A stretch of DNA of 64,000 bases from an uncultured Bacteroidales bacterium (GCA_902799685.1 CADCBO010000023.1:1-64000); one strand, 5' to 3'. Positions 1 through 9,505 are shown, counted from the first letter of the stretch. Notes: generated from the letters alone by a model not told the origin. Made by a program: numbers and translations.

Positions 1-22
1 CCGTGTTGGGCTTTGCCCGACC

Positions 23-287
23 CCGCTTTCTTGCGGCGTTCGAATATAAGAGTCAAAAAGTGGGTCGAAGTTAAGTTGAGAAGTTAATTATTTATCCTTC
101 GTTAACATAAACATTAACAAATAGCCAATCTTTAAAACTTGCTTAATAAAAAGAAAATCAGCGATAAACATAACTTATCGCTGATTTGCCTTATTAACTT
201 TAGATTGTCAATTTATGAACTTTATTGGAATGAACGTTTGCCGCTTTCAAAACCATCGGAGTGCTCTTTTTGCGGCGTTCATAAATA
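23..287. repeat. Imperfect direct repeat in gene-free left edge
   Basis: The first 336 bases contain no credible gene. The string TTGCGGCGTTC followed by an A/T-rich AATA stretch occurs at 31-48 and again at 270-287. Each copy is preceded by CCGCTTTC (23-30 and 241-248), with about 21 extra bases inside the second copy. The purpose is unknown. The repeat may be a duplicated leader or downstream region of a neighbour outside the window. Confidence 0.45.
144..187 (-). terminator. Rho-independent terminator downstream of ccsA
   Basis: A perfect 13-bp stem (155-167 with 175-187) encloses a 7-base loop. Read on the minus strand it is followed by a T-rich run (complement of 144-154). It is about 150 bp beyond the ccsA stop and probably ends the porin-imelysin-DUF1111-ccsA transcript. 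Confidence 0.7.
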
Positions 288-336
288 ATAGTGATATAAT
301 AAGGTAAAGTTAAAGCTGATGTGATAGTTTTTGCCG

Positions 337-1734
337 TCAGGCGTAGGAGTGCATTCCGCCAAGCAGGAGGTTTACCCCAAAGTAGGTAATCAGGACAGTA
401 AGGATTGCCAGGATGGCGTATGTGTGGAAGAATCTTGGGCGGTTGAACCTGGACATCACGCTACTGTGCAGCATGGCTGAATAGACCAGCATGGTTATGA
501 GCGCCCAGGTCTCCTTGGGGTCCCATGACCAGTAGCTGCCCCATGAGATGTTTGCCCAGACGGCTCCTATGAAAGTGCCAATGGTGAGTATGAATACCGC
601 AGGATACAGTATGGTCAGGCTTACGTCACGCAGCATGGTCTGAGCATTACTGTCACGTTTGATCAATCCCACAACTCCAATCAGTGCTGTCAGTCCCAAC
701 AAGGTGTAGGAAACCATCATGCAAAGCACATGCACACCAAGCAACGGAGAACGGAGCACCGGAACCAGATTGCCCTCCGGACCTGTGTGTGAGATTGATG
801 CCACCAGGATTGAGAATCCGGCCAGAACAAAGCCTAAGGGCTGTATGACAGGCATACGCCTGCGCAACAGGATCATTGCTACTGTCACCAGCCAGGCCAT
901 AAGCATCATTACGGAATATGTGCCTACAAACGGACCATGCCCGGACCTGTACCAGTTGCGGCCTATCACATAGGTCAGGTAACACAGCAGCATTATATTC
1001 AGGACCAGCATTACTATTCTTACCGGCTTGGAGAATCCCTGTCCGCGGGCCTTCAGCGCGGTACGGAAACCGGAGTTCTTCTGGAAGAAAAATCCAGCCA
1101 GAGATATCAGCAGAAGAATATAACCTGTATATGTTACTCCAACTCCCCAAGGATCATGGCTTACTGCCAGAACGCTGCCACGCAGGTCATCGTCATAGCT
1201 GGACTGATAGAACCTATATCCGTCATACTTGAGTATGTTGTTCATGGATATGGTGCACTCGGTCTCTGTATCATTACGGCTGTCTTTCAATACGACCTTG
1301 CTAATGTAATCGGACGGGTCATGCGATTCCGGGTAATACTCTATGTTGAACTCCTTCAACTGTAATGAGAAAGGCAGGTTCTGCCTGAAACCCTTCTCCG
1401 ATGACCACTGGGTGGTAACAAGACCGCGACGCAGTTCCATCATGCCGCTCTTACCTGTGAGCATTGTTATGAGCGCGCCCGCCAGAATAAGCACAAATGA
1501 TATGTGAAGAAAGAATGTGGCGGGTTTACGGATAGTTCCGTGCCGTATCAGTAGCCATACTCCCGATATTGCAGCAACCGCCCATAGAACAATAAATATG
1601 GGACTGTGATAGACGATGCTTAAGGCTGTGTCTGTACCGTACAGCCTTTCAATAACGGTAGCGGCGGCCATCATAAGAATGACGGCTGCCGCACTACCAA
1701 TAACAGTGTATTTTAGAATCTTGTCTGTTTTCAC
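337..1734 (-). CDS. ccsA: ResB/CcsA fusion, cytochrome c maturation (System II) protein
   Basis: This 465-residue polytopic membrane protein matches the fused CcsBA-type heme handler that exports heme and attaches it to CXXCH motifs of apocytochromes c outside the cytoplasmic membrane. The N-terminal ~220 residues are ResB-like: membrane segments near 10-30, 45-63 and 72-92, a periplasmic stretch, then another segment at 200-217. The C-terminal half is CcsA-like, with the tryptophan-rich WWD heme-binding signature at 398-410 ([13 protein letters not shown]) and conserved histidines at 335 and 423. It is the last gene of a minus-strand operon, directly after a di-heme lipoprotein (9-bp gap), which is a likely substrate. 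This gene is short for a full CcsBA because the ResB part is reduced. Confidence 0.93.
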   Translation of the reverse strand: MKTDKILKYTVIGSAAAVILMMAAATVIERLYGTDTALSIVYHSPIFIVLWAVAAISGVWLLIRHGTIRKPATFFLHISFVLILAGALITMLTGKSGMMELRRGLVTTQWSSEKGFRQNLPFSLQLKEFNIEYYPESHDPSDYISKVVLKDSRNDTETECTISMNNILKYDGYRFYQSSYDDDLRGSVLAVSHDPWGVGVTYTGYILLLISLAGFFFQKNSGFRTALKARGQGFSKPVRIVMLVLNIMLLCYLTYVIGRNWYRSGHGPFVGTYSVMMLMAWLVTVAMILLRRRMPVIQPLGFVLAGFSILVASISHTGPEGNLVPVLRSPLLGVHVLCMMVSYTLLGLTALIGVVGLIKRDSNAQTMLRDVSLTILYPAVFILTIGTFIGAVWANISWGSYWSWDPKETWALITMLVYSAMLHSSVMSRFNRPRFFHTYAILAILTVLITYFGVNLLLGGMHSYA

Positions 1735-1743
1735 ACGGCTAAG

Positions 1744-3456
1744 TTAGATAGAATTGATGAATTCCACAACTGCATCACGATCCTCTTTGGAAAGGTTGTA
1801 GAATTGCTCGGTGCTCCAGTATGCATCGCTCTCCTTGCTGTAGCCATGCCACATTATGGCTTCTATAACGTTACGGGCGCGGTTGTCGTGCAGACGGTCC
1901 TCGGCTCCGGTATTGGTGCGTGATAGTCCGCGTCCCCAAAGCGGAGTGGTGCGGCACCAGCTTCCGTGTATGCCGTTAATCATGTAAAGCCGATGCTGTA
2001 TCATATCGGTATATGGCCAGATGGTCTGCTCCTTGTATTGCGGCAGTTCCTTGTCGGCATAGACTGCCGGTTTCCAGTAATTGTCCTCCTTGGTTTTCCA
2101 TGAAGGACGGTGGCATGTGGCGCAACCTATGCGGTTGAATACCTCCTTGCCCTTCTGTACCTCTTCACGGTTAAGGTTACGTGCACGAGGAATTGAGAGG
2201 CCGCGGTGCCATACCATAAAGTTGTAGTACTGGTCATCACTCATCTCAGGGGTAAAGTTGTGCCACTCATTGTCAAACTGGTTGGTGTTAGGGTCAAGCA
2301 GATGAAGCACAGCATCCTTTATACCCTCATCGGTGCCGTCGGCATAATAGGGCGATGCGGGGTCGGCTTTTATTGCTGCTATTACCTGAGCGTTCTCGGA
2401 CATGGCCTTGGCCCATGCCGCTGTGGTATAGAGCTTGGGACGGTCGCTGCGGCTAACGTTGGTTATGTTCCAGATGGCGTTTGCTCCGGCTCCGTCCTGC
2501 AACGATGCGCGTGTCATAGCGTATGTGAAGCGCTTGAGCAGCTTGGTGCCTGCGGGAGCGGGAGTTCCATCGGCAAACTGTCCGTCGGCCAGAGTGTACC
2601 ATGCCGTGGGTGCAAAGTCGTTTGCAGCCTTGTCCCAGAAAGCGGGATTGAGTTCGGCGTATGCCGCCTCCTTGCGGTACTGCTCACGGATGCTGTCCTG
2701 CGGTATGGCATCCAGAAGTCCCGAACCTATAATACCTATTGTGGATTCCAGGCGGAATGCCACAGCTCCGGTCTGATATGGAGTGGGGTTGGTGTTGAAT
2801 GCGCTTTCAGGAATGGTCAGCTCGGGGTATATGAGGCTATACTCTTCGCCGTCGGGGAATTTCATGGGAAGTCCGCTCTCCATGGCGGTCACGGGGAGCC
2901 ATTGGATATCTATCTGCTCCTCATCGATAGAGGGCAGGAACGGATATGTAGCCTTGGTCTGCGGCATACCCGTCACTTCCGATACGTACGGACCGTCATC
3001 GCTGTTCTGGCCATCTACGGGATGATAGATTACCAGCAGATAACCGTTACCGAACTCTGCACGGTACTGTGACTGGCGCTTGCCATGACCATAGCCGGGA
3101 TGGCAGTCCAGGCATGATGAACGCACGTATGCCGGCCCCAGTCCTTTAAAGGGGGCCGTAGCAGTTGTGTGCTTGCGCTCAAAAGCAGCTTCACCCAGAT
3201 TGAATGCGGTCATGAGACCTTGACGTTGTACTGAAGGAGTCTCATCCTCATAGCAACCTGCGGTTACATTATCTGTTGTACCCAGTTCGCCTCCGGGATA
3301 CCACTCGCTTGCACTGAAATTACCTACAGCCTGGCCAACGTATTTGGCGTCGGGCTCACGGGTATTGACGTTCTCATTAATACCGCTATTGCCGTCGGTA
3401 CATCCGACGGCAACGGTCAACCCTAACAATAGGGTGCTGAATCCTTTTATGTTCAT
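1744..3456 (-). CDS. DUF1111 di-heme oxidoreductase, putative peroxidase lipoprotein
   Basis: This is a c-type cytochrome of the DHOR/DUF1111 family, predicted to be a periplasmic lipoprotein. Two CXXCH heme sites are visible (about residues 115-119, CLDCH, and 445-449, CATCH). A lipobox ends at the Cys of AVGC about 19 residues in. I chose the ATG at 3456 because it starts a proper lipoprotein signal (MNIKGFSTLLLG) just after the upstream gene's stop at 3462. The longer reading from 3480 would overlap that gene and put charged residues before the signal. It lies between an imelysin and ccsA, which fits heme attachment by the adjacent gene. The family is annotated as a putative peroxidase or thiol oxidoreductase; substrate unknown. 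Confidence 0.9.
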   Translation of the reverse strand: MNIKGFSTLLLGLTVAVGCTDGNSGINENVNTREPDAKYVGQAVGNFSASEWYPGGELGTTDNVTAGCYEDETPSVQRQGLMTAFNLGEAAFERKHTTATAPFKGLGPAYVRSSCLDCHPGYGHGKRQSQYRAEFGNGYLLVIYHPVDGQNSDDGPYVSEVTGMPQTKATYPFLPSIDEEQIDIQWLPVTAMESGLPMKFPDGEEYSLIYPELTIPESAFNTNPTPYQTGAVAFRLESTIGIIGSGLLDAIPQDSIREQYRKEAAYAELNPAFWDKAANDFAPTAWYTLADGQFADGTPAPAGTKLLKRFTYAMTRASLQDGAGANAIWNITNVSRSDRPKLYTTAAWAKAMSENAQVIAAIKADPASPYYADGTDEGIKDAVLHLLDPNTNQFDNEWHNFTPEMSDDQYYNFMVWHRGLSIPRARNLNREEVQKGKEVFNRIGCATCHRPSWKTKEDNYWKPAVYADKELPQYKEQTIWPYTDMIQHRLYMINGIHGSWCRTTPLWGRGLSRTNTGAEDRLHDNRARNVIEAIMWHGYSKESDAYWSTEQFYNLSKEDRDAVVEFINSI

Positions 3457-3461
3457 ATCAT

Positions 3462-4682
3462 TTATTGTTTTACTATCCACTCGGCGGCTTTGTTAAGTTC
3501 TTCATCGAGTTCGTTGATTACATCCATTGCAGCCTGAACCAGGTTGTCTGTGTAGATATCCACAAATGCTCCCTTGGCCTGACATGCCTTGAGTGCGTCA
3601 ATTGATGCGGTCAACTTGTTCTGAAGGATATCAGCTCTGTCATATTTGTGGTTCTTGAGCACATTGATTATTGAATTGCTCTCAGCGGCATTGACATTTG
3701 CCTTACCGTAAAGCGAGTACTGAATACTGAGTATGTTGTCAATGAAATCCTGGAATGATTTCTTGCTGTAAGGTGACTCAATGTAGTTGACATCCTCGCC
3801 GCTGTGAGCGTTACCCATCTTCACGTTGGCAACCTCATTGCAGATGTTTGAGCATCCGGCTTTGAGTATTGACGACAGAGTCTCCTGCCATGTGGTGTAT
3901 GTGCTTCCGGCCTTTGCAGCCCCAAGCATATTCTCACCGTAAGTCTTGTCCGATCCTGTCATTGAAACCGGAACTTCCAGCTCCTCGCAACGCTCCTGAT
4001 AAGCCTTTGGGGCATCGGGGTTCCAGGATACGATAAGACGATAGCAGTTGTCACGCAGGTCACCGGCCACTGCAGTGGCATAAATAAGCTCCTGGGCACC
4101 TGTTACGGTCTTGCCACTGAATGCTTCATCATCCTCATTGCCGCGCAGGGCATCTACGGTACGGTTCTGACCGTCACGGAACAGGATGAACTCAATTCCA
4201 TGGAATCCCAGCAGCTCGGCACCCAGTTTGGCCGATGCATATCCGATGCCATCCTCTCCCTCAAGATTGGATACCTGCTCTGCATTGCTCAATGCTGTAG
4301 CAAGAGCCTCAACATCCAGAGGCCATGTGTCAATATGCGGATCAATACCGAAATCGGTTGCTGCACCATACAGGAATGCCTCTGACTCCTCCCAAGACTG
4401 GCGAGCCTGCAGGAACTTTGCACAGATGGCGTTGATTTCAGCCTGAGAGAGTGCATTCACGCCTTTTTCTGCAGCATCTGCAAGCAGATTATACAGTTCC
4501 TCCGACTCCTTGGCCAGGTCACTGTAAGTGGTATAAATCACGTTTGGAACATACTGCTCAACTGCAGCTTTGGCATCATTCTCAAATGCAGAGAGGCCAT
4601 CGTTTTTGTTGTCATCAGACTTGTTGCATGCAGTGAGCGCCATTGCGGCTACTGCCACTCCTAAAATGATTTTGTTCTTCAT
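3462..4682 (-). CDS. Imelysin (peptidase M75-like) family lipoprotein
   Basis: This 406-residue protein has a lipoprotein signal ending at Cys19 (ALTAC) and matches the imelysin/IrpA family. The family GxHxxE motif is at 159-164 (GFHGIE). Imelysins are iron-regulated proteins implicated in iron uptake or periplasmic iron handling, and despite the M75 name a protease activity is doubtful. Two helical-bundle halves are typical, and the length agrees. The gene is second in a four-gene operon (porin, imelysin, DUF1111 cytochrome, ccsA) and ends 6 bp before the next start codon. The context suggests a surface or periplasmic iron-related role; the substrate is not evident from sequence. Confidence 0.9.
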   Translation of the reverse strand: MKNKIILGVAVAAMALTACNKSDDNKNDGLSAFENDAKAAVEQYVPNVIYTTYSDLAKESEELYNLLADAAEKGVNALSQAEINAICAKFLQARQSWEESEAFLYGAATDFGIDPHIDTWPLDVEALATALSNAEQVSNLEGEDGIGYASAKLGAELLGFHGIEFILFRDGQNRTVDALRGNEDDEAFSGKTVTGAQELIYATAVAGDLRDNCYRLIVSWNPDAPKAYQERCEELEVPVSMTGSDKTYGENMLGAAKAGSTYTTWQETLSSILKAGCSNICNEVANVKMGNAHSGEDVNYIESPYSKKSFQDFIDNILSIQYSLYGKANVNAAESNSIINVLKNHKYDRADILQNKLTASIDALKACQAKGAFVDIYTDNLVQAAMDVINELDEELNKAAEWIVKQ

Positions 4683-4701
4683 ACTTTTTTATGTTTGTTT
4701 G

Positions 4702-5949
4702 TCATTTGAAAAATCCCATGTATGCTATGCCTATCGATACTGACGGCTCATTATTGTAACGCTCCGTGCGGAAACGCTCCGAGAACTCGGCCTTTACTGC
4801 TATCTGCGGTATGGGTAGCCAGTTTATGCCTGCAGCAATCCTATGAACATCGGTAAATGTATAGTCCTGCTGGTCCGATGCCGGAATATACGGGTCATAG
4901 TATTCATATCGGCCAAACAGGTATAACTTGTCCTGAATCCTCTCGTTAAGCCCTAAGATGTCATAACCGGCCTCTGCGCCGTAAGTTATTGCAGACTGAC
5001 CTACCGGAGTCTTCTTGTAAGGCGCGTTGTTTGATGTCATGTTACGCTTTATGGTACTGATTGTTACGGCATCATCCACATGACCGTAACCGGTATTGCC
5101 GCGAACTATCAGATTCTTTCCCTTGTAGCAGAAATCAAAGCTGGCGATCCAGGTGCTGCCTTTGATGTCCTGGTATCGGGTATCCTTGAGGTCGTTGGGG
5201 AATGAGTTGTGCATGCTGTTGCCGTAATAGCCGCTCACGCTAAGGCGTAAGTTCTTAATGGAACGGTTATCTATACGGGCGGCAAAACCGTAATTGTTGG
5301 CCACCTTGAATTCGTATGGCGATGCTGAACCGTACTTTATGAAGTTGTCACGGTTGAACATGAATGCGTCCAGTCCGGCTATAACCTGTAGCTCATAGCT
5401 CCAGCTTCCGGCATCGCCCCAGAGGCTGATGCCTGTGTCATGCCATGTGGAGGGCAGGATGGTGGACTCTCCCTCGGGGCGATAGACCGTAAAGAAGTTG
5501 AGCGGCTCATGGGCGTTGTTCAGAGCTCCTACAGGTACCACAAAATGGCCTATGCGCAGATTGAGCCAAGGCTTGAAGGATTTCTGAAGCCAGAACTGTT
5601 CCAGTGCCACCTCACCGCCTTTTTCTATCTCCTGTTCCCACTCGCCGGCCTCGGTGAACTCTTTCTCCACAGCGCTGCCGGTACCGGTATGCTCGAACTC
5701 TATCTCGGTCTGCATGCTCCATCCTTGCCCGAAATCATAGTTCAGATATATTACTGCGTGGGGAATGTCAAAACGTCCGTGACTGGGGTCATCCTTGTAT
5801 TTTGCGGGGTTGGAATAGCGATACACGTTATCGCTGTAGAAGTTGCGGCTCATGGCTACCTCGCCGTAGCCGCCTATGCTTAAACTATGTGCAGCTATTA
5901 TTGAAAAAGGTGCAATCGCTACAAACAGTGTTGTCAGAATCGTTCTCAT
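4702..5949 (-). CDS. Outer-membrane porin-like beta-barrel protein
   Basis: This 415-residue protein has a Sec signal peptide (cleavage near residue 19-20) and alternating aromatic/polar strands throughout, ending with a C-terminal aromatic (MGFFK), as in outer-membrane barrels. It resembles Bacteroidetes phosphate-selective porin O/P-type proteins: the segments around GWSMQTEIEFEHTG and LRIGHFVVPVGALN are typical strand-turn-strand signatures. It is the first gene of the operon with imelysin, di-heme oxidoreductase and ccsA (19-bp gap to the imelysin), so it probably supplies passage through the outer membrane for whatever the two lipoproteins act on. A weak promoter (TTG, 20 bp, GACCTTTG) lies just upstream near 5973-6000. 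Confidence 0.85.
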   Translation of the reverse strand: MRTILTTLFVAIAPFSIIAAHSLSIGGYGEVAMSRNFYSDNVYRYSNPAKYKDDPSHGRFDIPHAVIYLNYDFGQGWSMQTEIEFEHTGTGSAVEKEFTEAGEWEQEIEKGGEVALEQFWLQKSFKPWLNLRIGHFVVPVGALNNAHEPLNFFTVYRPEGESTILPSTWHDTGISLWGDAGSWSYELQVIAGLDAFMFNRDNFIKYGSASPYEFKVANNYGFAARIDNRSIKNLRLSVSGYYGNSMHNSFPNDLKDTRYQDIKGSTWIASFDFCYKGKNLIVRGNTGYGHVDDAVTISTIKRNMTSNNAPYKKTPVGQSAITYGAEAGYDILGLNERIQDKLYLFGRYEYYDPYIPASDQQDYTFTDVHRIAAGINWLPIPQIAVKAEFSERFRTERYNNEPSVSIGIAYMGFFK

Positions 5950-6017
5950 TAGTGTTTCCGTTAAAGACGATGCAAAGGTCCGGATTTGTCATTGCTGTCA
6001 CAATACCAACTTATGGT

Positions 6018-6058
6018 GAAAAAGACACCTCCGTAAGGCTGTGGCCCCGCAGAGGTGT
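6018..6058 (-). terminator. Terminator between RIC-LuxR regulator and porin operon
   Basis: Inverted arms at 6025-6031 and 6052-6058 (ACACCTC/GAGGTGT) are followed on the minus strand by a T run (complement of 6018-6024). The position, just after the regulator's stop, suggests the regulator and the porin operon are separate transcripts. Confidence 0.6.
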
Positions 6059-6090
6059 ATTGTCAGAAATATATATTCCAGATATAAAAG

Positions 6091-7032
6091 TCACTGGAGT
6101 TTTATGTCCGATATATCCACCAGATTGTTCATGATGGCGTATATGGTAAGTCCTGCAGGAGAATGGATCTGTAGTTTAGCGGTGATGTTGCGGCGGTGTG
6201 TGGTAACGGTGTGGATGGAAAGGAACAGTTTGTCGGCAATCTCCTTGTTTGACATTCCGCGGGCAACGCACCTGATTATGTCTTTCTCCCGGTCACTCAG
6301 TATTGCCATAGTTCCGGCGCTGTATTCAGGAGTATTACTCTGTACGGATTCGGTTCCTGATGTCACAGCTTTCTCAAGTTTCATTACAGCCGGAACAAAC
6401 AGACGTTCCTCTATCTCGCTGTGCGAAATAAGGTCGTTCTCGCAGTTTATTATATCGTATAGGGCCGAGTTGAGCTGGTCGTTGTTGGGCTGGCGGTAAT
6501 GGCGTATCACTATATCCTTCAGTTCCTTAAGCTTTTGCGATCCGTTATCGTGAGCAACAGAATACCTGGCTATATTGAAACGCCCGGTAGGTTGTCCGTG
6601 CAGTAACTTCTCGACGTATGTAAAAATCACGTCATTCTCATGTTTCATGTGTTTCTCAACTTCAACGGTGTAGTCATCATAGAATTTGAGTATCAGGAAC
6701 GCCACATCATTCACGTCATTGCAGTTTAGCGCCTCAATCAGCTTGCGGCGAATGCCCGGCAGTATGAAATCGCTGAAATACGTATGGGCCCGTTTAAGGT
6801 AATCCATCAATGCTGGCAGTGATACATTGTATTCCGTAAAGTTCTTGCCTGCTATCAGATTGGCTACGGCAAGAAACGTGGGACAATCCACATTGTTCTC
6901 GCGGCAAACATCACCGATAGTGCTGTCGCCAAACCCAAAGTGAATCCCGAAACGGCTAAGTACCAGAAGGATCAGGTTGTTGTCATCAATAAGGTCCCTC
7001 ATCTTGTCCTGCAGGGTATATTCAGTTTTCAT
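6091..7032 (-). CDS. RIC/YtfE-like di-iron domain fused to LuxR-type HTH regulator
   Basis: Residues ~1-60 resemble the ScdA_N/DUF542 domain and ~75-220 a hemerythrin-like domain of the RIC (repair of iron centres) family. The six ligand positions known from E. coli YtfE (H84, H129, E133, H160, H204, E208) have counterparts H83, H128, E132, H161, H204 and E208. The Cys pair usual in the ScdA_N domain is replaced (FGIHFGFG). Residues ~246-302 are a LuxR-type helix-turn-helix (LSDREKDIIRCVARGMSNKEIA). I infer a transcription factor that senses oxygen, nitric oxide or iron state through its di-iron site. It lies 141 bp upstream of the porin-imelysin-cytochrome operon on the same strand, a likely target. 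Confidence 0.85.
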   Translation of the reverse strand: MKTEYTLQDKMRDLIDDNNLILLVLSRFGIHFGFGDSTIGDVCRENNVDCPTFLAVANLIAGKNFTEYNVSLPALMDYLKRAHTYFSDFILPGIRRKLIEALNCNDVNDVAFLILKFYDDYTVEVEKHMKHENDVIFTYVEKLLHGQPTGRFNIARYSVAHDNGSQKLKELKDIVIRHYRQPNNDQLNSALYDIINCENDLISHSEIEERLFVPAVMKLEKAVTSGTESVQSNTPEYSAGTMAILSDREKDIIRCVARGMSNKEIADKLFLSIHTVTTHRRNITAKLQIHSPAGLTIYAIMNNLVDISDIKLQ

Positions 7033-7146
7033 CCGTCACTATTACTTAGTATTCTGATTGCAAAAATATAAGTTTTAGTTACAACAAGTGATACTTAAAA
7101 GTAAGTAATCATGAAGCGTTTCGGGATAAAAAACAGGTAAACATGC

Positions 7147-7177
7147 TTTGTATTTATCTCGACTTGCACTATATTCG
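7147..7177 (+). promoter_or_regulatory. Bacteroidetes-type promoter for the histidine phosphatase
   Basis: TTTG at 7147-7150 is followed after 19 bp by TATATTCG at 7170-7177, one base from the TAnnTTTG consensus. It gives a leader of about 30 nt before the ATG at 7216. Confidence 0.5.
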
Positions 7178-7215
7178 CATTACTGATTAGATCTATATTA
7201 TAAACCAAGTGCTAT

Positions 7216-8493
7216 ATGAGAATCAAGAGACTAACCTTATTATCTGCATTTCTTATCTGTGCTACGGCAGCATTTGCGCAGGCACACCAGTCAGAAGCCG
7301 CCGTACGTGCTCTCAAGGAGGATCCCACCAGAGCCGGTAACAACACCAATTCCTATGAGTTCAAGGAGATTCATGATACCAAACCTCCTAAAGGGTACAA
7401 ACCGTTCTATATCAGCCATTACGGGCGTCACGGTTCCCGTTCAAACTGGGGTGGCAGTTCATATGAGAACCTTATTGCCGCATTGGATACGGCTAAGCAG
7501 CTGGGCATACTCACTCCCGGCGGTGACTCCCTGCTTGTGGCAGCCCGCAAGGTTCTGGAATCCTATAACGGAATGGATGGCCGTCTTACCCAGAAGGGAG
7601 TACGTGAGCATACTGCCATAGCCGAGCGTATGTACAAGCGTTATCCGGCTGTCTTTAAAGGTAAGAAGCAGGTTCGTGCTTTCGGAAGCACGGTACAGCG
7701 CTGCCTTATAAGCATGAACGCATTTACCACATCGCTTGTACGTCAGAACCCGAATCTTTATTTCTATCTTGATACCGGCGAGAAGTTCATGGACTATCTG
7801 GACAATGAACGCGGCTGGCAGCAGAAGTCATCGGTAGCATCAAGGGCTGCAAGAGAAGCCCTTCAGGGTCTTCCCGATGATACATTAGGCGTTTTTCCCC
7901 GTCTTTTTACCGATGTGCCTAGAGCACGCACGTTCATAAGGAGCGCCCGTAGCTTTACCGAGAACGTATGGAACACAGCCATCATTGCCGAGGACTTTGA
8001 TGTAGAGGACAACCTGTTCCGATTCTTGCCTTTCGACGCCATTTACAAGCGTTGGGCGCAGAGTAATGTGTCGCTCTATACCGGACACTGCAATTCTGTG
8101 GAATCGGGCGATGACCGCGTTCCTATGGCCAAATCCTGCGTGGAGGATATAGTGGCCAAGGCCGATGAGTGCATAGCTACCGGAAAGTATGCTGCAGACC
8201 TCCGTTTTGGCCATGATTACCCCCTCATGGCTCTGGTAAGCTATCTGGGCATTGAAGGAGTGGGCGAGCGCATCCCGGCCGACCAGATTTGTGACCGTTG
8301 GCTGGGATTCTGGAACATACCTATGGGCAGCAACCTGCAGATTATATTCTACCGCAACAAGAGTAATGATGTGATAGTAAAGTTCCTCTATCAGGAGCAG
8401 GAAACACGTCTGATAGGACTGGAGCCTTTTGAAGGTCCCTATTACAAATGGGAGACCGTCAAGGCAAATCTGGAGGGTTACAAACGAAACTGA
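7216..8493 (+). CDS. Secreted histidine acid phosphatase (clade 2, MINPP/phytase-like)
   Basis: The 425-residue protein has a Sec signal peptide (to about residue 22) and the histidine phosphatase signature RHGxR at 71-75 (GRHGSRS). The distal HD proton-donor pair is at about 333-334 (RFGHDYP). These place it in the branch-2 histidine phosphatases, which remove phosphate from inositol polyphosphates and other phosphomonoesters through a phosphohistidine. A periplasmic or surface location follows from the signal. The family's MINPP enzymes in gut Bacteroides degrade phytate, but the substrate here cannot be read from sequence. It is monocistronic and convergent with the esterase at 8522-9505. 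Confidence 0.88.
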   Translation: MRIKRLTLLSAFLICATAAFAQAHQSEAAVRALKEDPTRAGNNTNSYEFKEIHDTKPPKGYKPFYISHYGRHGSRSNWGGSSYENLIAALDTAKQLGILTPGGDSLLVAARKVLESYNGMDGRLTQKGVREHTAIAERMYKRYPAVFKGKKQVRAFGSTVQRCLISMNAFTTSLVRQNPNLYFYLDTGEKFMDYLDNERGWQQKSSVASRAAREALQGLPDDTLGVFPRLFTDVPRARTFIRSARSFTENVWNTAIIAEDFDVEDNLFRFLPFDAIYKRWAQSNVSLYTGHCNSVESGDDRVPMAKSCVEDIVAKADECIATGKYAADLRFGHDYPLMALVSYLGIEGVGERIPADQICDRWLGFWNIPMGSNLQIIFYRNKSNDVIVKFLYQEQETRLIGLEPFEGPYYKWETVKANLEGYKRN

Positions 8494-8521
8494 CAGGCCG
8501 GTTTTTAAGCATTGATCCGGG

Positions 8522-9505
8522 TCATCTACGCCTGCGTCCACCGGCATACATCTCCAGCATGGACATGTTGGTCCAGCGTGACGGTTTCAGGTTGGAGTCT
8601 GTCATAGTGGCATCGAGCGTGGTAATTCGGCCCTGTAGCGTAAGGTCTGCAAACGTGCAGAACAGGTCTATAGAGCCTGACAGCCAGTTGGCCACTTCAT
8701 GCCCTATGCCGTCAAACCTTATGATCCAGTGGGGTATATCCTGACGGTTCATGGCCTTATCCACCTTTCCGGCTCCGAATATCCTGTCAGATAACGGCAT
8801 TCCGAAACTCTTGTAGTTGACAATCCTGTCTTTTTTGCCGTGCATAAGCATTGTGGGCGCAGGGTCTGAAGCGTATTTCAGCTCACGCTTATGGCACATG
8901 ATTCCGCCGGAGTAGGGTATCACGGCTGCAGGTTTCCAGCCTGGCGGCAAGTCCGATGCCTCTTTCATACAGTTGGCCCGGCACCAATCCAGCTGCAGCA
9001 CGGTGATGGCTCCTGCAGAGCTGCCTGTCAGTATGAGTCTGGAGGGGTCTATGTCCAGCATCCCGGAATTGGCGCACACCCATGCCACAGCTGCGGCGCA
9101 ATCCTGGACTGCTATGTCTATGCAATACTTGAAAAGTCCCGTAGCCTTGAAGAGTGTGGCGTTCCGGGCCACCATAGCGCTGTCCTTAAGCCCCAGTCTG
9201 TAGTCTATGGAAATAACCGTGAATCCGCGCTCCAGCAGTGCTTGTGCGGTTTGTCTCTGCTGGCGGTTGTTGCGCTCTCCCTTAAAGAATCCACCGCCGA
9301 ACAGAGTCATCACCGCGGCTTTGTCCTGACGCGGTTTCTCAGGTCTGTAAACGTCCAGATAAAGCGCCGTGTCACGCTGCACGAACATGTAGGTGTCACA
9401 TTCCGGTAGTCCTGGCCACTGGGCAGCGGCATGGGCGGGCAGCAGAAGGAACAGAATAATGTACGTGAAAGTTTTCTTTATATGGTAAAATACTGTTTTC
9501 ATCAA
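8522..9505 (-). CDS. Secreted alpha/beta-hydrolase (carboxylesterase-like)
   Basis: This 327-residue hydrolase carries an N-terminal signal (about residues 1-28). It has an oxyanion-hole glycine run at 69-72 (FGGGFF), the nucleophile elbow GSSAG with Ser163, a candidate acid in GKKDRIVN, and the catalytic His in GIGHEVANW. It fits the esterase/lipase branch of alpha/beta-hydrolases often found with polysaccharide or peptide degradation in Bacteroidetes. No carbohydrate-utilisation genes are adjacent, so a substrate cannot be inferred. It diverges from the S46 peptidase gene with only about 70 bp between them. The start could also be the second Met, one codon in. Confidence 0.82.
   Translation of the reverse strand: MMKTVFYHIKKTFTYIILFLLLPAHAAAQWPGLPECDTYMFVQRDTALYLDVYRPEKPRQDKAAVMTLFGGGFFKGERNNRQQRQTAQALLERGFTVISIDYRLGLKDSAMVARNATLFKATGLFKYCIDIAVQDCAAAVAWVCANSGMLDIDPSRLILTGSSAGAITVLQLDWCRANCMKEASDLPPGWKPAAVIPYSGGIMCHKRELKYASDPAPTMLMHGKKDRIVNYKSFGMPLSDRIFGAGKVDKAMNRQDIPHWIIRFDGIGHEVANWLSGSIDLFCTFADLTLQGRITTLDATMTDSNLKPSRWTNMSMLEMYAGGRRRR

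Noticed and set aside
2206-3072. 288-codon plus-strand frame within the DUF1111 gene
   Set aside because: It is antisense to a clear di-heme protein and shows no protein-like features; similar long antisense frames at 7885-8547, 17920-18702, 48788-49543 and 49730-50647 were treated the same way.
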